Origin: Phytohabitans suffuscus
Lineage (GTDB): Bacteria > Actinomycetota > Actinomycetes > Mycobacteriales > Micromonosporaceae
Reading direction: 5' to 3'
DNA: 64,000 bases
Assembly: GCF_011764565.1 (NCBI RefSeq)
Contig: NZ_AP022871.1
Span: 4,216,320 to 4,280,319, forward strand
The translations under genes and the position numbers were made by a program. Below are positions 1 through 8,406 of this stretch, in pieces. Below the pieces are notes generated by a model, which was not told the DNA's origin, did not search any database, and was given only the letters and a program-made list of their open reading frames with translations. How positions within the stretch are numbered: position 1 is the first letter of the stretch; each line of letters starts with the position of its first letter.

Positions 1-701
1 GGCAGCACCGTACTGATGTACCGCGTGAACGTCGGGTGCGGGCCGACGATCAACACATCGGTGTTTCTGAGGCGATCTCGATGGTTGAAGAGCAACCACG
101 CCACGCGGTGCAGGGCCACAGCCGTCTTGCCGGTCCCAGGGCCGCCCTCGATCACCAACATGTGCTCCAGCGGTGCGCGGATCAGGTCGAACTGTGCCGC
201 CTGGATCGTCGCGACGATGTCGCGCATCGTGCCCGTACGACCGCGGGCGAGTTCCCGCAGCAGACCGGCGTCGGGCCCCGCCAGATCACCGGCGATCTGC
301 GCGAAGACAATTTCGGTGAAGTCGTCGATGAGGTTGCCCGTGCACTGAAACGTCCGTTTGCGGATCAGTCCGTGCGGCTCGCGGTGGCTGGCCTGATAGA
401 ACCGTTCGGCGGCGGGCGCGTGCCAGCTGACCACGATCACTTCGCCGTCGTCATCGCGAATCAGCTGCCTGCCCACGTAAAGCCGGTCCTCGTCGTCGTC
501 CATGCGTCCGACCGCGACAGCGGTCTCGGCTGAGCCGAGCGCCTCGCTGTACCCCTTGGCGAACTGTCGCATATGCGCAGCCGCGGCAGGGTGGGCCGCC
601 GCGGCCGCGGCGCCGGCGATGACGGCGTGGGACTTTTCGCGCGCCTTGTCAGCGCGATCAAAAAACTCCTGCTCTTTTGCGATCTCAGACTTCGAAGCCA
701 C
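1..701 (-). CDS. HelD/HelR-like RNA polymerase-associated ATPase (UvrD/Rep superfamily), N-terminal part
   Basis: The gene is cut by the left window edge; about 233 N-terminal residues are visible. The translation contains the Walker A segment EGGPGTGKTAVALHR followed by a stretch ending in FNHRDRL, typical of HelD-type superfamily 1 helicase-like ATPases. The N-terminus is a charged, Ala-rich helical region, as expected for the coiled-coil arm these proteins insert into RNA polymerase. I chose the GTG at 701, which gives MASKSEIAKEQEFF; a TTG lies slightly upstream. HelD-like proteins recycle stalled polymerase, and the actinobacterial HelR branch can displace rifampicin. The branch cannot be settled from this part alone. 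It looks like a chromosomal gene outside the island. Confidence 0.85.
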   Translation of the reverse strand, partial: MASKSEIAKEQEFFDRADKAREKSHAVIAGAAAAAAHPAAAAHMRQFAKGYSEALGSAETAVAVGRMDDDEDRLYVGRQLIRDDDGEVIVVSWHAPAAERFYQASHREPHGLIRKRTFQCTGNLIDDFTEIVFAQIAGDLAGPDAGLLRELARGRTGTMRDIVATIQAAQFDLIRAPLEHMLVIEGGPGTGKTAVALHRVAWLLFNHRDRLRNTDVLIVGPHPTFTRYISTVL

Positions 702-1057
702 GTCCGCCCTCGCATCAACCAGTCGAGCCAATGCGCCCCACCGTACCGTCGAATCTCAACGGGGCGACGGCTCGCCCCAGCATCCAGTCAGGACATTGCT
801 AGGCAACAGCCCGGTGCTGTCATATCGCCACAGCCAGCCTTCATTTCTCGTGGTGGTCTCGGGGTAGAACGAGAGCTGGCGTTTCGCCCGGGGCGGGGCG
901 GGCCCGTTGCGGTGGTCAGCATGGCGGTGGCGTAAGGCGGCGGAGTGAGTGTCGCCGGACGGTGATCGACTCGGCCGCGTCCTTGCGTTGCGTCGGGTTG
1001 CCGGCGCTGTCGCTGGAGTGGATCTTGAAGTCGCTGGGGTTGACTACCGGCCGTCGG
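702..1057. other. Intergenic stretch, no gene recognised
   Basis: Short reading frames exist on both strands but have arginine/proline-rich, antisense-like translations and no recognisable domain. The stretch should hold the promoter of the helicase gene, which is transcribed leftward. Confidence 0.5.
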
Positions 1058-1372
1058 GAAGCTGCGGCTTTGCATGCGTGCTCCGATGTGGCAGCAATGG
1101 AGATCACCGCCGATCGGCGGCCGTCGGTGACAATCAGCGACGACCGGCGCAGAGCAAGATCATGCTGGGCTGTGCGATCGGTTTGTGCTCCGCCGGTCGG
1201 GGTTGGGGCGGTCGGTGGCCGTCGGCGCTCCCCGGCGCCCGTCGGTAACCACTGGCGGGTACCCTGGGTTGCCACGCCCTCGTAGCTCAGGGGATATAGC
1301 ATCGATTTCCTAATCCGTGTGTCGCAAGTTCGAATCTTGCCGGGCGCACCTCCTTGATCTCCCAATGGCCTC
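1058..1372 (+). repeat. Inverted duplicate block, copy 1 (tRNA-Arg plus flanks)
   Basis: This roughly 315-bp block recurs in inverted orientation at 2384-2702. The similarity starts about 210 bp upstream of the tRNA, runs through the whole tRNA and stops about 25 bp beyond it. Shared landmarks include GATGTGGCAGCAATGGAGAT upstream and the start of the downstream flank, TTGATCTC. The copies differ at scattered bases and this copy carries the damaged tRNA, so it is the diverging duplicate. Confidence 0.85.
1276..1348 (+). tRNA. Degenerate tRNA-Arg(CCT) copy, probably a tRNA pseudogene
   Basis: The 73-nt sequence aligns with the intact tRNA-Arg(CCT) at 2410-2482 and keeps the CCT anticodon and T-arm. 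It has four substitutions that break pairs: one in the D stem, two in the anticodon stem next to the loop, and one in the acceptor stem. Two adjacent mismatches in the anticodon stem make a working tRNA unlikely. The anticodon-arm sequence matches the att-like site at 55873-55890 on one side of the loop, which suggests this copy was produced or altered by site-specific recombination. Confidence 0.75.
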
Positions 1373-1487
1373 ACGAGTGCGCGGCGGCCGGGCGGCTAAC
1401 ACTGTCCACGGCAGGTCGCTGACCTGGGTCTTTACGACTTGGCGCCAGCTATCGCGCCATGACCATTGCATGTCCTCTGCACCCCGG

Positions 1488-1776
1488 TCAGATGGACAGC
1501 GCGCGTATCCGGAGACGGTCGTCGGTGATGACGACGAACGCGCCCTTCAGCAGCTCGTCGGCCACGGTGTCGTGGTTGGCGAGAAGGATCGTGATGTGCG
1601 ACATGGGAGCCGGTCGTGGCAACGGGAAAGGGATCACGTTCGGTGCGCCTTTGGAGTACTTCCTCGTCCGACGCTCCAGTCATCCCGCACTGCACGATGC
1701 GGATGGCGTCGTAGCCTGCCGTGTTGAGCAAGTCGGAGACCCGCTGCGGCAGGCACTCGTCGATTAGGAACTTCAC
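1488..1776 (-). pseudogene. DUF5615 (PIN-like) toxin, internally deleted
   Basis: The N-terminus MKFLIDECLP is the signature of DUF5615 PIN-like proteins, with the conserved acidic residue after the first strand. The GTG start overlaps the stop of the DUF433 gene (GTGA), giving the usual antitoxin-toxin order. After about residue 45 the frame changes. The recognisable C-terminus (an ANHDTVADELLKGAFVV stretch ending in RIRALSI) lies in the next frame and stops at 1488. The middle, with further acidic PIN residues, seems shortened by some 25-30 codons compared with relatives. The toxin is therefore probably inactive. DUF5615 proteins pair with DUF433 antitoxins in many actinobacteria. Confidence 0.65.
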
Positions 1777-2000
1777 GCGGTCAGCCGGAGCGGGACCTCC
1801 CGCTCGTCGACGGCGTTCGCGGCGAACTGGAGCGCGGCTAGGACGTCCTCGCGGGCGAGCGTGGAGTAGTCCGCTAGGACGTCATCGACGCTGTAGCCTT
1901 GCCCGAGCAGGCCGACGACCGTAGCCACCGGGATGCGGGTCCCGGCGATGCACGGCGCGCCACCCATCGTTCGGTGGTCGATCGAGATCCTGGCTGTCAT
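1773..2000 (-). CDS. DUF433 family antitoxin
   Basis: The 75-residue protein begins MTARISIDHRTMGGAPCIAG, followed by GTRIPVATV and the GYSVDDVLADYSTLAREDVLAAL segment: the standard DUF433 (winged-helix, VapB/MazE-like) pattern. I start at the ATG at 2000 rather than the longer frame to 2108, because DUF433 proteins begin just before the I.D. motif. It overlaps the downstream DUF5615 toxin remnant by four bases. It probably binds DNA and neutralises the toxin. It now sits alone between two inverted tRNA-Arg blocks and may persist as an antitoxin without a working toxin. Confidence 0.8.
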   Translation of the reverse strand: MTARISIDHRTMGGAPCIAGTRIPVATVVGLLGQGYSVDDVLADYSTLAREDVLAALQFAANAVDEREVPLRLTA

Positions 2001-2383
2001 GACTCCCATCATCCCCTGCACCAGTCGGACTGGCGCACGTCGGACCTCGGAGGTGGCTCTCCTCGTCGGGCAGTCACCGACCGACCAGGTGCCGAGCGGG
2101 CGGGTCACTCCCTAGATGTGCCGCTCTGGGTCTACGCGAAGTGCATCGACGGCAACCAGGAGATCATGAAACCCGGGTCGAGGCAGCCCTTGGGGCGTGA
2201 GGTGGATGGTGGGATGCGGGAGCCGTGGCGAGCGCTACGGGCTCCCGTTCCGCGTGCACTCTGGCCTGCGAAACTCGACCAAGATCATTGCACGGATCTT
2301 GCAGGACGGACGACAAACAGCCGCTGAGGGCGGCGTATGGCTGCCCCGAGGGCCGATCAACCAACTCAAGTAAGACCAGCTCA
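2001..2383. other. Intergenic, promoter region of the DUF433 gene
   Basis: No convincing coding sequence. The stretch includes the upstream region of the leftward toxin-antitoxin pair and ends at the inverted tRNA block. Confidence 0.45.
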
Positions 2384-2702
2384 GAGGCCATTTCAAGAGA
2401 TCAAAGAGGTGCCCCCGGCAAGATTCGAACTTGCGACACACGGTTTAGGAAACCGATGCTCTATCCCCTGAGCTACGAGGGCGCGGCAACCCAGGGTACC
2501 CGCCAGCGGTTACCGACGGGCGCCGGGGAGCACCGAAGGCCGCCGACCGTCCCAACGCCGACCGGCGGAGCACAAACCGATCGCACGGCCCGGCATGATC
2601 TTGCGCTGCGCCGATGGTCGCTGATCGTCACCGACGGCCACCGACCGGCGCTGATCTCCATTGCTGCCACATCCGAGCACACATGGAAAACCGCTGCTCT
2701 TC
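2384..2702 (-). repeat. Inverted duplicate block, copy 2 (intact tRNA-Arg plus flanks)
   Basis: This is the reverse-complement partner of 1058-1372, at roughly 85 percent identity by eye, carrying the intact tRNA-Arg(CCT). The two blocks face each other around the toxin-antitoxin pair. Because this copy has a fully paired tRNA, it is probably the functional one. Confidence 0.85.
2410..2482 (-). tRNA. tRNA-Arg (anticodon CCT)
   Basis: The 73-nt cloverleaf is well paired: acceptor GCCCTCG with CGGGGGC, D arm GCTC/GAGC, anticodon loop TTCCTAA and T arm GCAAG/CTTGC with loop TTCGAAT. The discriminator base is A and genomic CC follows. It reads AGG codons. Its anticodon arm (2441-2458 on the top strand) matches 17 of 18 bases at 55873-55890, so the gene is the probable attachment locus of the island. 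Confidence 0.93.
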
Positions 2703-2841
2703 TATCAGGCTTACAGGGGCCGCTTGAGTGTATCGACCTCCGACTGCGGTCCCGGTTCCTGCGGCGCCTCGCCGAAGGTGGCCCCGAAGCGCCGGTCGCC
2801 CATCCATCACAGCCGCGTGTCCGACTCCCCGGCCGCCGGCG

Positions 2842-3763
2842 GTGGACTATAAAGCTCGTGTGGGCGGCAGTGGGGATCTGGACACGCAACTACGCGCGGC
2901 CATGTTCGCCCACCTGACCCGGGTCAGCGCCGCTCACCCGGACGGCGCCCCCTCCGACGTAATCAACTCGTTCGTGTTCGCAGATGCCCCGATGCGGCTG
3001 ATCGTCCAGCCCGGCATCCGCAAGCCGGCACAACTTGATGCGGCGTTGACCATCCGCACGACCTGGACCCCGCCGGGAGCCGAGGCACCGTACGCCGACG
3101 AGGTCAGCCCGGACGGCAGCCTGCGCTACAAGTGGCGCGGCACGGACCCGAACCACCCGGACAACCGGGCCCTGCGCGAGGCGATGCGACGGCAAGCCCC
3201 GCTGGCCTACTTCTATCCCGTCGCCCGAGGCGTCTACGAAGCCATCTACCCGGTGTACCTCGTGGACGAAGACCAGACGGCACACGAGTTCGGGGTGGAC
3301 CTCGGCCAGTACCCCGACGACGAAAATGCTGGTGCGGACACGCCGCTGGACCGCCGCTACACCAGGCGGCTGACCCTGCAGCGGCTACACCAGGTGCTGT
3401 TCCGCCCCAAAGTTCTGCGCGCCTACGAATCCCGTTGCGCGCTGTGCCGGTTGCGGCACGCGCCCCTGCTCGACGCCGCACACATCCTGCCCGACCACCA
3501 CCCGCATGGCGAGCCGGTCGTCCCCAACGGGTTGGCCATGTGCAAGATCCACCACGCCGCCTACGACGCCGACATCATCGGCATCCGACCCGACCGCGTC
3601 GTCGAGGTCCGCCACGACATCCTCACCGAAATCGACGGACCGATGCTGCGCCACGGCCTCCAAGAAATGCACGGGTGCCAAAATGTTCCTCCCCCGCTCC
3701 CGCCGCGACCACCCCGACCCCGAACGGCTAGAAGAGCGCTACATACAGTTCCGCGCCGCCTGA
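2842..3763 (+). CDS. HNH endonuclease family protein (C-terminal frameshift)
   Basis: About 305 residues. The C-terminal third holds an HNH fold: CALCRLRHAPLLDAAHILPD supplies a CxxC half-knuckle and the catalytic His, followed by PNGLAMCKIHHAAYDADI with the Asn and metal-binding His. The N-terminal 180 residues resemble the uncharacterised region found before HNH domains in putative restriction enzymes. I start at the GTG at 2842 (VDYKARVG); upstream codons look non-coding. Near 3672 the frame slips by one base at a G run. The other frame gives a natural end, ERLEERYIQFRAA, at 3763; without the shift the protein would run on to 3888 with unnatural composition. Probably a DNA nuclease of the defence island. 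Confidence 0.75.
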
Positions 3764-4329
3764 CCCGCAGCGTCAACGCGCGCTGTCGTGCGGCAGCGTC
3801 GGCGCGCCCTACAGGCCGTTCCGGCCAGCTCGGCCGGCGAACGAGGCCCACGTTTCGCCGCCGGGGTCAACGTAGGCTGCCTTCGTAGACGCTGACGGCT
3901 GGCTGGGCTTTCCACCCAGGACGACGGCCCGGGGCCTGGAAGACTTCGTCCTGCGAGCCAGCCGGGTGGCGGCCGCACCCATCGACGCCCGACTTTCCGC
4001 AAGGTCAAGTCCTTGCCCGGTACGCTCGGTCCGCCGGGCGCGCTCGGCGGCAGCTATGACGAACAACGACAGCTGTCACCTGAGAACGACAGCTGTCACC
4101 TAACTCACCCCACTGTGCCAGGCCCACTGCTCGCGCGACCATCGAAGGCTTGCTTGGCGCCTACCCTGTGTTACCTGAGCGAGAGTGAGCCGCCAGAATC
4201 AGGTTGCCGATGAGAGTGCGTAGTCCACATGGTCTTCGACAGATGTCTGGCTCTGCCTTGCTACTCTGATGCGGTTGCGGCGATCGGGCATGTACTGAAT
4301 ATCCAACCATGACGGGCGGAGAGTAATAC
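3764..4329. other. Intergenic region with operator-like palindromes
   Basis: No gene is recognised over 566 bases. The main feature is the pair of GACAGCTGTC palindromes at 4068-4097, about 230 bp before the EACC1 start. A purine-rich ribosome binding site (GGAGAG) sits just before the GTG at 4330. Confidence 0.5.
4068..4097. promoter_or_regulatory. Tandem GACAGCTGTC palindromes (putative operator)
   Basis: The perfect 10-bp palindrome GACAGCTGTC occurs at 4068-4077 and 4088-4097, each inside the 17-bp direct repeat AACGACAGCTGTCACCT. Centres are 20 bp apart, about two helical turns, so two dimers would bind the same DNA face. The nearest downstream gene is the EACC1/caspase module. The regulator is unknown. 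Confidence 0.55.
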
Positions 4330-4683
4330 GTGGACGTCGAACTCAGCTCGGATGGATCCACCACCACAGATGACACCATCTCCCTTGCCAACTGGCTCCG
4401 CCGCGAGCGCGCGCTACAGGGCCGTGTTCGAATGGTCAGACGCCCGACAAGTGATACTGAACTCGGAAATGCGTTCGAACTAATATCAGTGGCGATCGGG
4501 GCAGGCGGATTGGCCACTGTGCTCGCAGGCAGCCTCAGCACCTGGCTTCAAAATCGCACCAAGGTTCGTGTACGTATCTCCAGGAATGGTCAAGTCACGG
4601 AGATAGGCGCCGACAACGTCCAGAATGCCACGGAACTGATTCAACAACTGATGGAACTGCCAGATGAGCCTAACAGTCAATGA
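4330..4683 (+). CDS. Effector-associated constant component EACC1
   Basis: A 117-residue protein with the EACC1 layout: an acidic/Arg N-terminus (LANWLRRERALQGRVRMVRR), a short hydrophobic segment (ISVAIGAGGLATVLAGSL) leading to STWLQNR, and a beta-strand/helix C-terminus on V.V.ISRNGQ...ADN ending in a LIQQL helix. EACC1 proteins are the constant partner of caspase- or trypsin-like proteins in actinobacterial conflict systems. The GTG start has a GGAGAG site 8 bases upstream. The gene overlaps the following caspase gene by 20 bases, so the two are co-translated. G+C here and in the next gene is visibly lower than in the surroundings. Confidence 0.8.
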   Translation: MDVELSSDGSTTTDDTISLANWLRRERALQGRVRMVRRPTSDTELGNAFELISVAIGAGGLATVLAGSLSTWLQNRTKVRVRISRNGQVTEIGADNVQNATELIQQLMELPDEPNSQ

Positions 4684-6253
4684 CTACTCCGACTCACGGG
4701 CGATATTAGTTGCGGTCTCGGAGTACGAAGACGACTCCTTCTTGGATGTACCGGCCGCGAAAAACAGCCTTGACCGATTAAATTCAATCCTTGTAGATCA
4801 ATCGCTTTGCGGCTGGCCCGAAGAGCGCATCGAGATATTGCTGAATCCTGCAGATCCTTCTAGGTTAGCGCAGCGCTTGCGAAGGGTAGCGGAGGAGACC
4901 ACAGGGACGCTACTTGTCTATTTTGTGGGCCATGGCGTCCTGACGGAAACAGGTGAGCTCTGTCTGGTATTGCGAAACACTGAAGCCAGCGACCCAGATT
5001 TGACGGGCCTGGAGTTCAACCGCATGCGACAGGCTCTCATCAACAGCCCGGCCCAAACAAAGATCGCCATTCTTGACTGTTGCTATTCTGGTCGTATTGT
5101 GCACGGGCTGTCGGGGGGAGCGACCGAGTCAGCGTTGGCAGACGCCAGCGAGATTACCGGTACTTGTACGTTGACCGCGGCAGACCAGACGGCTCACGTT
5201 CCCGAGATGCAGCGGAAAGGCGTCTGCACGTCCTTCACGGACTCACTTGTTGATGTGATTCAGGACGGACTCCCCAATGGCCTTCCTACGCTAACTCTTG
5301 GGGTCATCTATCGGGAGGTAAAGAAACGCCTCCGAGCGCTTGACCTTCCAACTCCCAATCAACGAGGCACGGACACGGTTCACCTCTACCCATTCTCATG
5401 GAACGTTTCCTATGGCGTCCGTGATACGACCAAGTCTTTAGTGAACTTTGCCCTGACGATGTCAGAGGATGAAGTTGTGCAACTCCACGGCATGGCGCTA
5501 GGAAATCAGCTGGCGCTAATGCTCACGCAGAGTCCGAAGTATCGGTTATGTGATCACGATCTCCGAGAAATCCGCGATTTCCCTGGCTTTTACCAACTTC
5601 TTCTGGAAGGCGCTACGGGCACGTCCGAAACGATGTACGTCGGAGGGGTGCAGGGGTCCTTGAAGGAGCGCTTGTACAGGCATCATCGAAAGCTTCTAGC
5701 GCGCCGCGGGATCGATCTCCAGCGGATCTTCTTTTCCCGACTTTATGTAAGTGACGAACTGGCCTCTTTGGGCTCAAGGTTCATCATTGCCGCACCGTTA
5801 ATTCGTAATCTTGATCTCAAATGGAACCGAAATGGCTTCGGCAACTCGGACCCGGGTCGCAATCGAGACCACGCTCGGATCAGCAGCAGCCACTTCGATG
5901 TCCAATACCCGATCGATTTAGCATATCGCCTCGAATGGCCCTCGCTAGACGCGATGTCAATCACGGAGGCGCTTGACAATGTACGGCGACAGCTGCCCTA
6001 TGTCTTCAGAGGCGGATGGAACGACCAGAGTCTAATGTCGACAGTATTTAAACCACAGAGCCGATCAGTGACGGCCCACCAATTCTTTACGAACGTCTCG
6101 GGGTCTACCGACGACCAGTGGCAGATTACTGCCTTTCCTGGTTTTGTGACGATGTATCGTGGGCCAGTTAATTATCCGAGCGCATGGCAATATTATCGCG
6201 GCGGTACGGTAATCGAGCAGCGACCTGAGTTCCTGACTAGGCAATACCTTTGA
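4664..6253 (+). CDS. Caspase-like protease fused to an Eco29kI-type GIY-YIG nuclease
   Basis: 529 residues. The N-terminal 230 form a caspase/metacaspase domain: the His is in LLVYFVGHGVL (about residue 89) and the Cys in AILDCCYSGRIV (about residue 139). The C-terminal part (about 300-430) matches Eco29kI-family GIY-YIG endonucleases: GFYQLLL, MYVGGVQGSLKERLYRHHRK, FSRLYVSDELASLGSRFI, and GFGNSDPGRNR followed by HFDVQYP. A last stretch of about 100 residues is unassigned. With EACC1 upstream, this is a predicted abortive-infection module in which the protease may release or activate the nuclease. That mechanism is inferred. Codon use is less GC-biased than in the neighbours, a sign of recent transfer. 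Confidence 0.8.
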   Translation: MSLTVNDYSDSRAILVAVSEYEDDSFLDVPAAKNSLDRLNSILVDQSLCGWPEERIEILLNPADPSRLAQRLRRVAEETTGTLLVYFVGHGVLTETGELCLVLRNTEASDPDLTGLEFNRMRQALINSPAQTKIAILDCCYSGRIVHGLSGGATESALADASEITGTCTLTAADQTAHVPEMQRKGVCTSFTDSLVDVIQDGLPNGLPTLTLGVIYREVKKRLRALDLPTPNQRGTDTVHLYPFSWNVSYGVRDTTKSLVNFALTMSEDEVVQLHGMALGNQLALMLTQSPKYRLCDHDLREIRDFPGFYQLLLEGATGTSETMYVGGVQGSLKERLYRHHRKLLARRGIDLQRIFFSRLYVSDELASLGSRFIIAAPLIRNLDLKWNRNGFGNSDPGRNRDHARISSSHFDVQYPIDLAYRLEWPSLDAMSITEALDNVRRQLPYVFRGGWNDQSLMSTVFKPQSRSVTAHQFFTNVSGSTDDQWQITAFPGFVTMYRGPVNYPSAWQYYRGGTVIEQRPEFLTRQYL

Positions 6254-6758
6254 GTTGCTCCGTGGCGTGAACTTACATGCCGCGATATGCGTGTTGCTGA
6301 TTTCAAGGTTTTGCCATCGAGGGGATGCTGAGCACAACGGCGGCCGGATATGTCGCCCTCCCATCCTTGCCGACCGATGGGCGAAGGCGCGAAGCGAGTC
6401 GCGGTCCAGGGGCGAATCCGCCCCTCGCGCTCGGCTCCGGTCCGTCCGTCGCGCCGGGAGAGTGCGCGAGCTTCGTGCGCTGTCGGGGCAGACGCCCGAC
6501 GTGGCTTTCCGGATGGAGTGGCGCGGATGCCGGTATATCCCTCCGCGCGGCTGTCCACGTATCGACCGAACGGGTCAGGTACCTCACCGCGCGAACCGGC
6601 CGATCGGGCAGTGGCCTTGATCTGACAGCAGTCCATTCGTGTGGCCGTTACCGTGGCCGGCCTCCCCAGTAGCGGCGACCGGCTTCTCGGCAGGGTTCAG
6701 GCCGGCCGCCGTCGCAAATGTTGAACCTGCCAAAGAAACCCCTGCATTGGAGTGCGCA
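6254..6758. other. Intergenic, no gene recognised
   Basis: About 500 bases after the caspase gene. The open frames on either strand have no domain, no good ribosome binding site and antisense-like composition. Confidence 0.45.
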
Positions 6759-7310
6759 GTGTCCTACCCGCCGCCCATCAGCCCAGGCATGCAGCAGCCA
6801 TACGAGCCGGCGCCCATCAGCCCGGGCCCGCAGCAGGCATACGAGCGGGCGCACTTCGCGCCGCCACCGGCGCCGAGGAAGAACAGCAACATCGGTCTGA
6901 CCATCGGCGTCGCCGTGGCGGTAGTCGCTGTTGCCTTCGGCGCCTTGCTCATGATCCGCGCAACCGGTGTCGTCCCGGCGGGCGTGCCGCTGGCCGGCAA
7001 GGACACCGGCGTCGCGGCGTGCGAGGCGATCGCCGAGGACAACAAGCTTGCCGGAAACAACCCGGACGAGACGCTGACCGCCGAGGAGTACCGGCGGGTG
7101 CGGAAGATGTTCGCCGACTCTCGGCACGCCGCGATCCGCGACAACGGCGTGAAGATCGTCGACATCGCCTGGCAGATGCGGGACATGAAGGACGAGGACG
7201 CGCTGGCGGCGCTGCCGCTGGTGGGCTCGATGATGGAGGCGTACGCGGGCCTCGCCGGCGGTTGTGCTGAGCACGGCATCACGATCCCGCCGATTACCTC
7301 GGGCACCTGA
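6759..7310 (+). CDS. Small membrane-anchored hypothetical protein
   Basis: 183 residues from the GTG at 6759 (VSYPPPISPGMQQPYE). The N-terminal 45 residues are Pro/Gln/Tyr-rich with a repeated PISPG.QQ.YE unit, followed by one transmembrane helix (IGLTIGVAVAVVAVAFGALLM) and an extracytoplasmic helical domain with two cysteines that could pair (VAACEAI and AGGCAEH). This is the usual layout of actinobacterial DUF-type surface proteins. Longer frames upstream exist but begin in non-coding-like sequence. It lies directly before another membrane-anchored protein (2-base gap), so the pair is an operon. Function unknown. Confidence 0.65.
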   Translation: MSYPPPISPGMQQPYEPAPISPGPQQAYERAHFAPPPAPRKNSNIGLTIGVAVAVVAVAFGALLMIRATGVVPAGVPLAGKDTGVAACEAIAEDNKLAGNNPDETLTAEEYRRVRKMFADSRHAAIRDNGVKIVDIAWQMRDMKDEDALAALPLVGSMMEAYAGLAGGCAEHGITIPPITSGT

Positions 7311-7311
7311 C

Positions 7312-8259
7312 ATGACCGATCCTCCCCAGCCTCCGGCTGAGCCCTCTTGGACGGATATGGCCAGCCCGCCGCCACCACCGAAGCGACGCCGCGGACTGCT
7401 CGCCGGGGTGGCAGTCGCCGTGCTGGTCGTGGCCGCCCTCGGTGTCGGCTCTGGACTGGTCGAGGCGGACAGCGACGAGCCGGCGGCCGTGCCCGCAACG
7501 GCATCGCCCAGCTCCAACTGCTCCGCATACAGCGTGGACGCGAGCACCGGCGCGGTCGTGTGCAAGGCCCCCGGCGCCGCGGACGTCATCAACCAGGCCC
7601 CGCCGAGCCCCAAGCCGTCGAGCGCGTCCCCGCTTCGGGCGCCGGTCATTCTCGAATGCAGCCTGGGAGACGACCTGCTGGCCACGTCATCCCTTGAAGT
7701 GCCGACCGACGCCAAGAGCCGGCCCGACTTTACCGACGTCTGGCAGGTGAAGCCCAAGAAGTACTCCTGCGACGCTGGCCTCGTAGTGCCGGAGACACCG
7801 CTGGAGAAGACTGCGCATGCGACATCGAAGTACGACAACCTGGACATTGGCACGCTGTACACCATCTGCGCGGAAGTCGACCCGACCGACCCGTACGCAG
7901 AGGCAGGCTTCAAAGCGAGCCCTGAGCAGATTCCGGAGATCAACGCCGCGCTGACCCTGTGTCCCAACCACCCACTCGCCGGCAAATGGCGCCAGTCGGT
8001 ACAACGCGGCAAGGCCGACGCGGACCTCGAAGCACAGGGCCGGATCTTCGGCGCCGGCACCTTCCTGGTTGGCAAGGAAATCAAGGCCGGCACGTACGTC
8101 ACATCCGACCTGGACGGATGCTACTGGGAGCGTCAGAGCCGCAACGGCGGCATCATCGACAACAACTTCATTACTGCCGCCCGGCGAGTGCAGGTGACCA
8201 TCCGATCCACTGACTACGCGTTCCACTCTGAGCGCTGTGGGGAGTGGCGACCGGTGTAG
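7312..8259 (+). CDS. Membrane-anchored protein with Cys-rich extracytoplasmic domain
   Basis: 315 residues from the ATG at 7312. A Pro-rich cytoplasmic start is followed by basic KRRR and a transmembrane helix (LLAGVAVAVLVVAALGVGSG), then an extracytoplasmic region with several cysteines. The C-terminal 100 residues contain the pattern GTFLVGKEIKAGTYVTSD..GCYWERQS and end AFHSERCGEWRPV, typical of the secreted beta-rich domains of actinobacterial lipoproteins and membrane proteins of unknown role. It is probably co-transcribed with the preceding membrane protein and ends just before a strong hairpin terminator. Confidence 0.65.
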   Translation: MTDPPQPPAEPSWTDMASPPPPPKRRRGLLAGVAVAVLVVAALGVGSGLVEADSDEPAAVPATASPSSNCSAYSVDASTGAVVCKAPGAADVINQAPPSPKPSSASPLRAPVILECSLGDDLLATSSLEVPTDAKSRPDFTDVWQVKPKKYSCDAGLVVPETPLEKTAHATSKYDNLDIGTLYTICAEVDPTDPYAEAGFKASPEQIPEINAALTLCPNHPLAGKWRQSVQRGKADADLEAQGRIFGAGTFLVGKEIKAGTYVTSDLDGCYWERQSRNGGIIDNNFITAARRVQVTIRSTDYAFHSERCGEWRPV

Positions 8260-8323
8260 CTCGAAGACCTACGAGTCCGTCGCTGGTCCCCACTCACGCA
8301 ATCGCTCGGTGCAACCAAACGCG

Positions 8324-8364
8324 AAACGGGCCCGTCCAGGTGTGACCTGGACGTGCCCGTTTTG
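8324..8364. terminator. Bidirectional hairpin terminator
   Basis: Stem arms at 8324-8341 and 8345-8362 pair over 18 bases with one mismatch around a 3-base loop (GTG). The arm begins AAACGGGC and ends CCAGGT. A T run follows on the + strand and an A run precedes the first arm, so it can end both the rightward membrane-protein operon and the leftward integrase operon. Confidence 0.85.
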
Positions 8365-8406
8365 TCGTTGCCTATGTGTGCGGTGGTGCTCTGGACGCGA
8401 GGCGTC

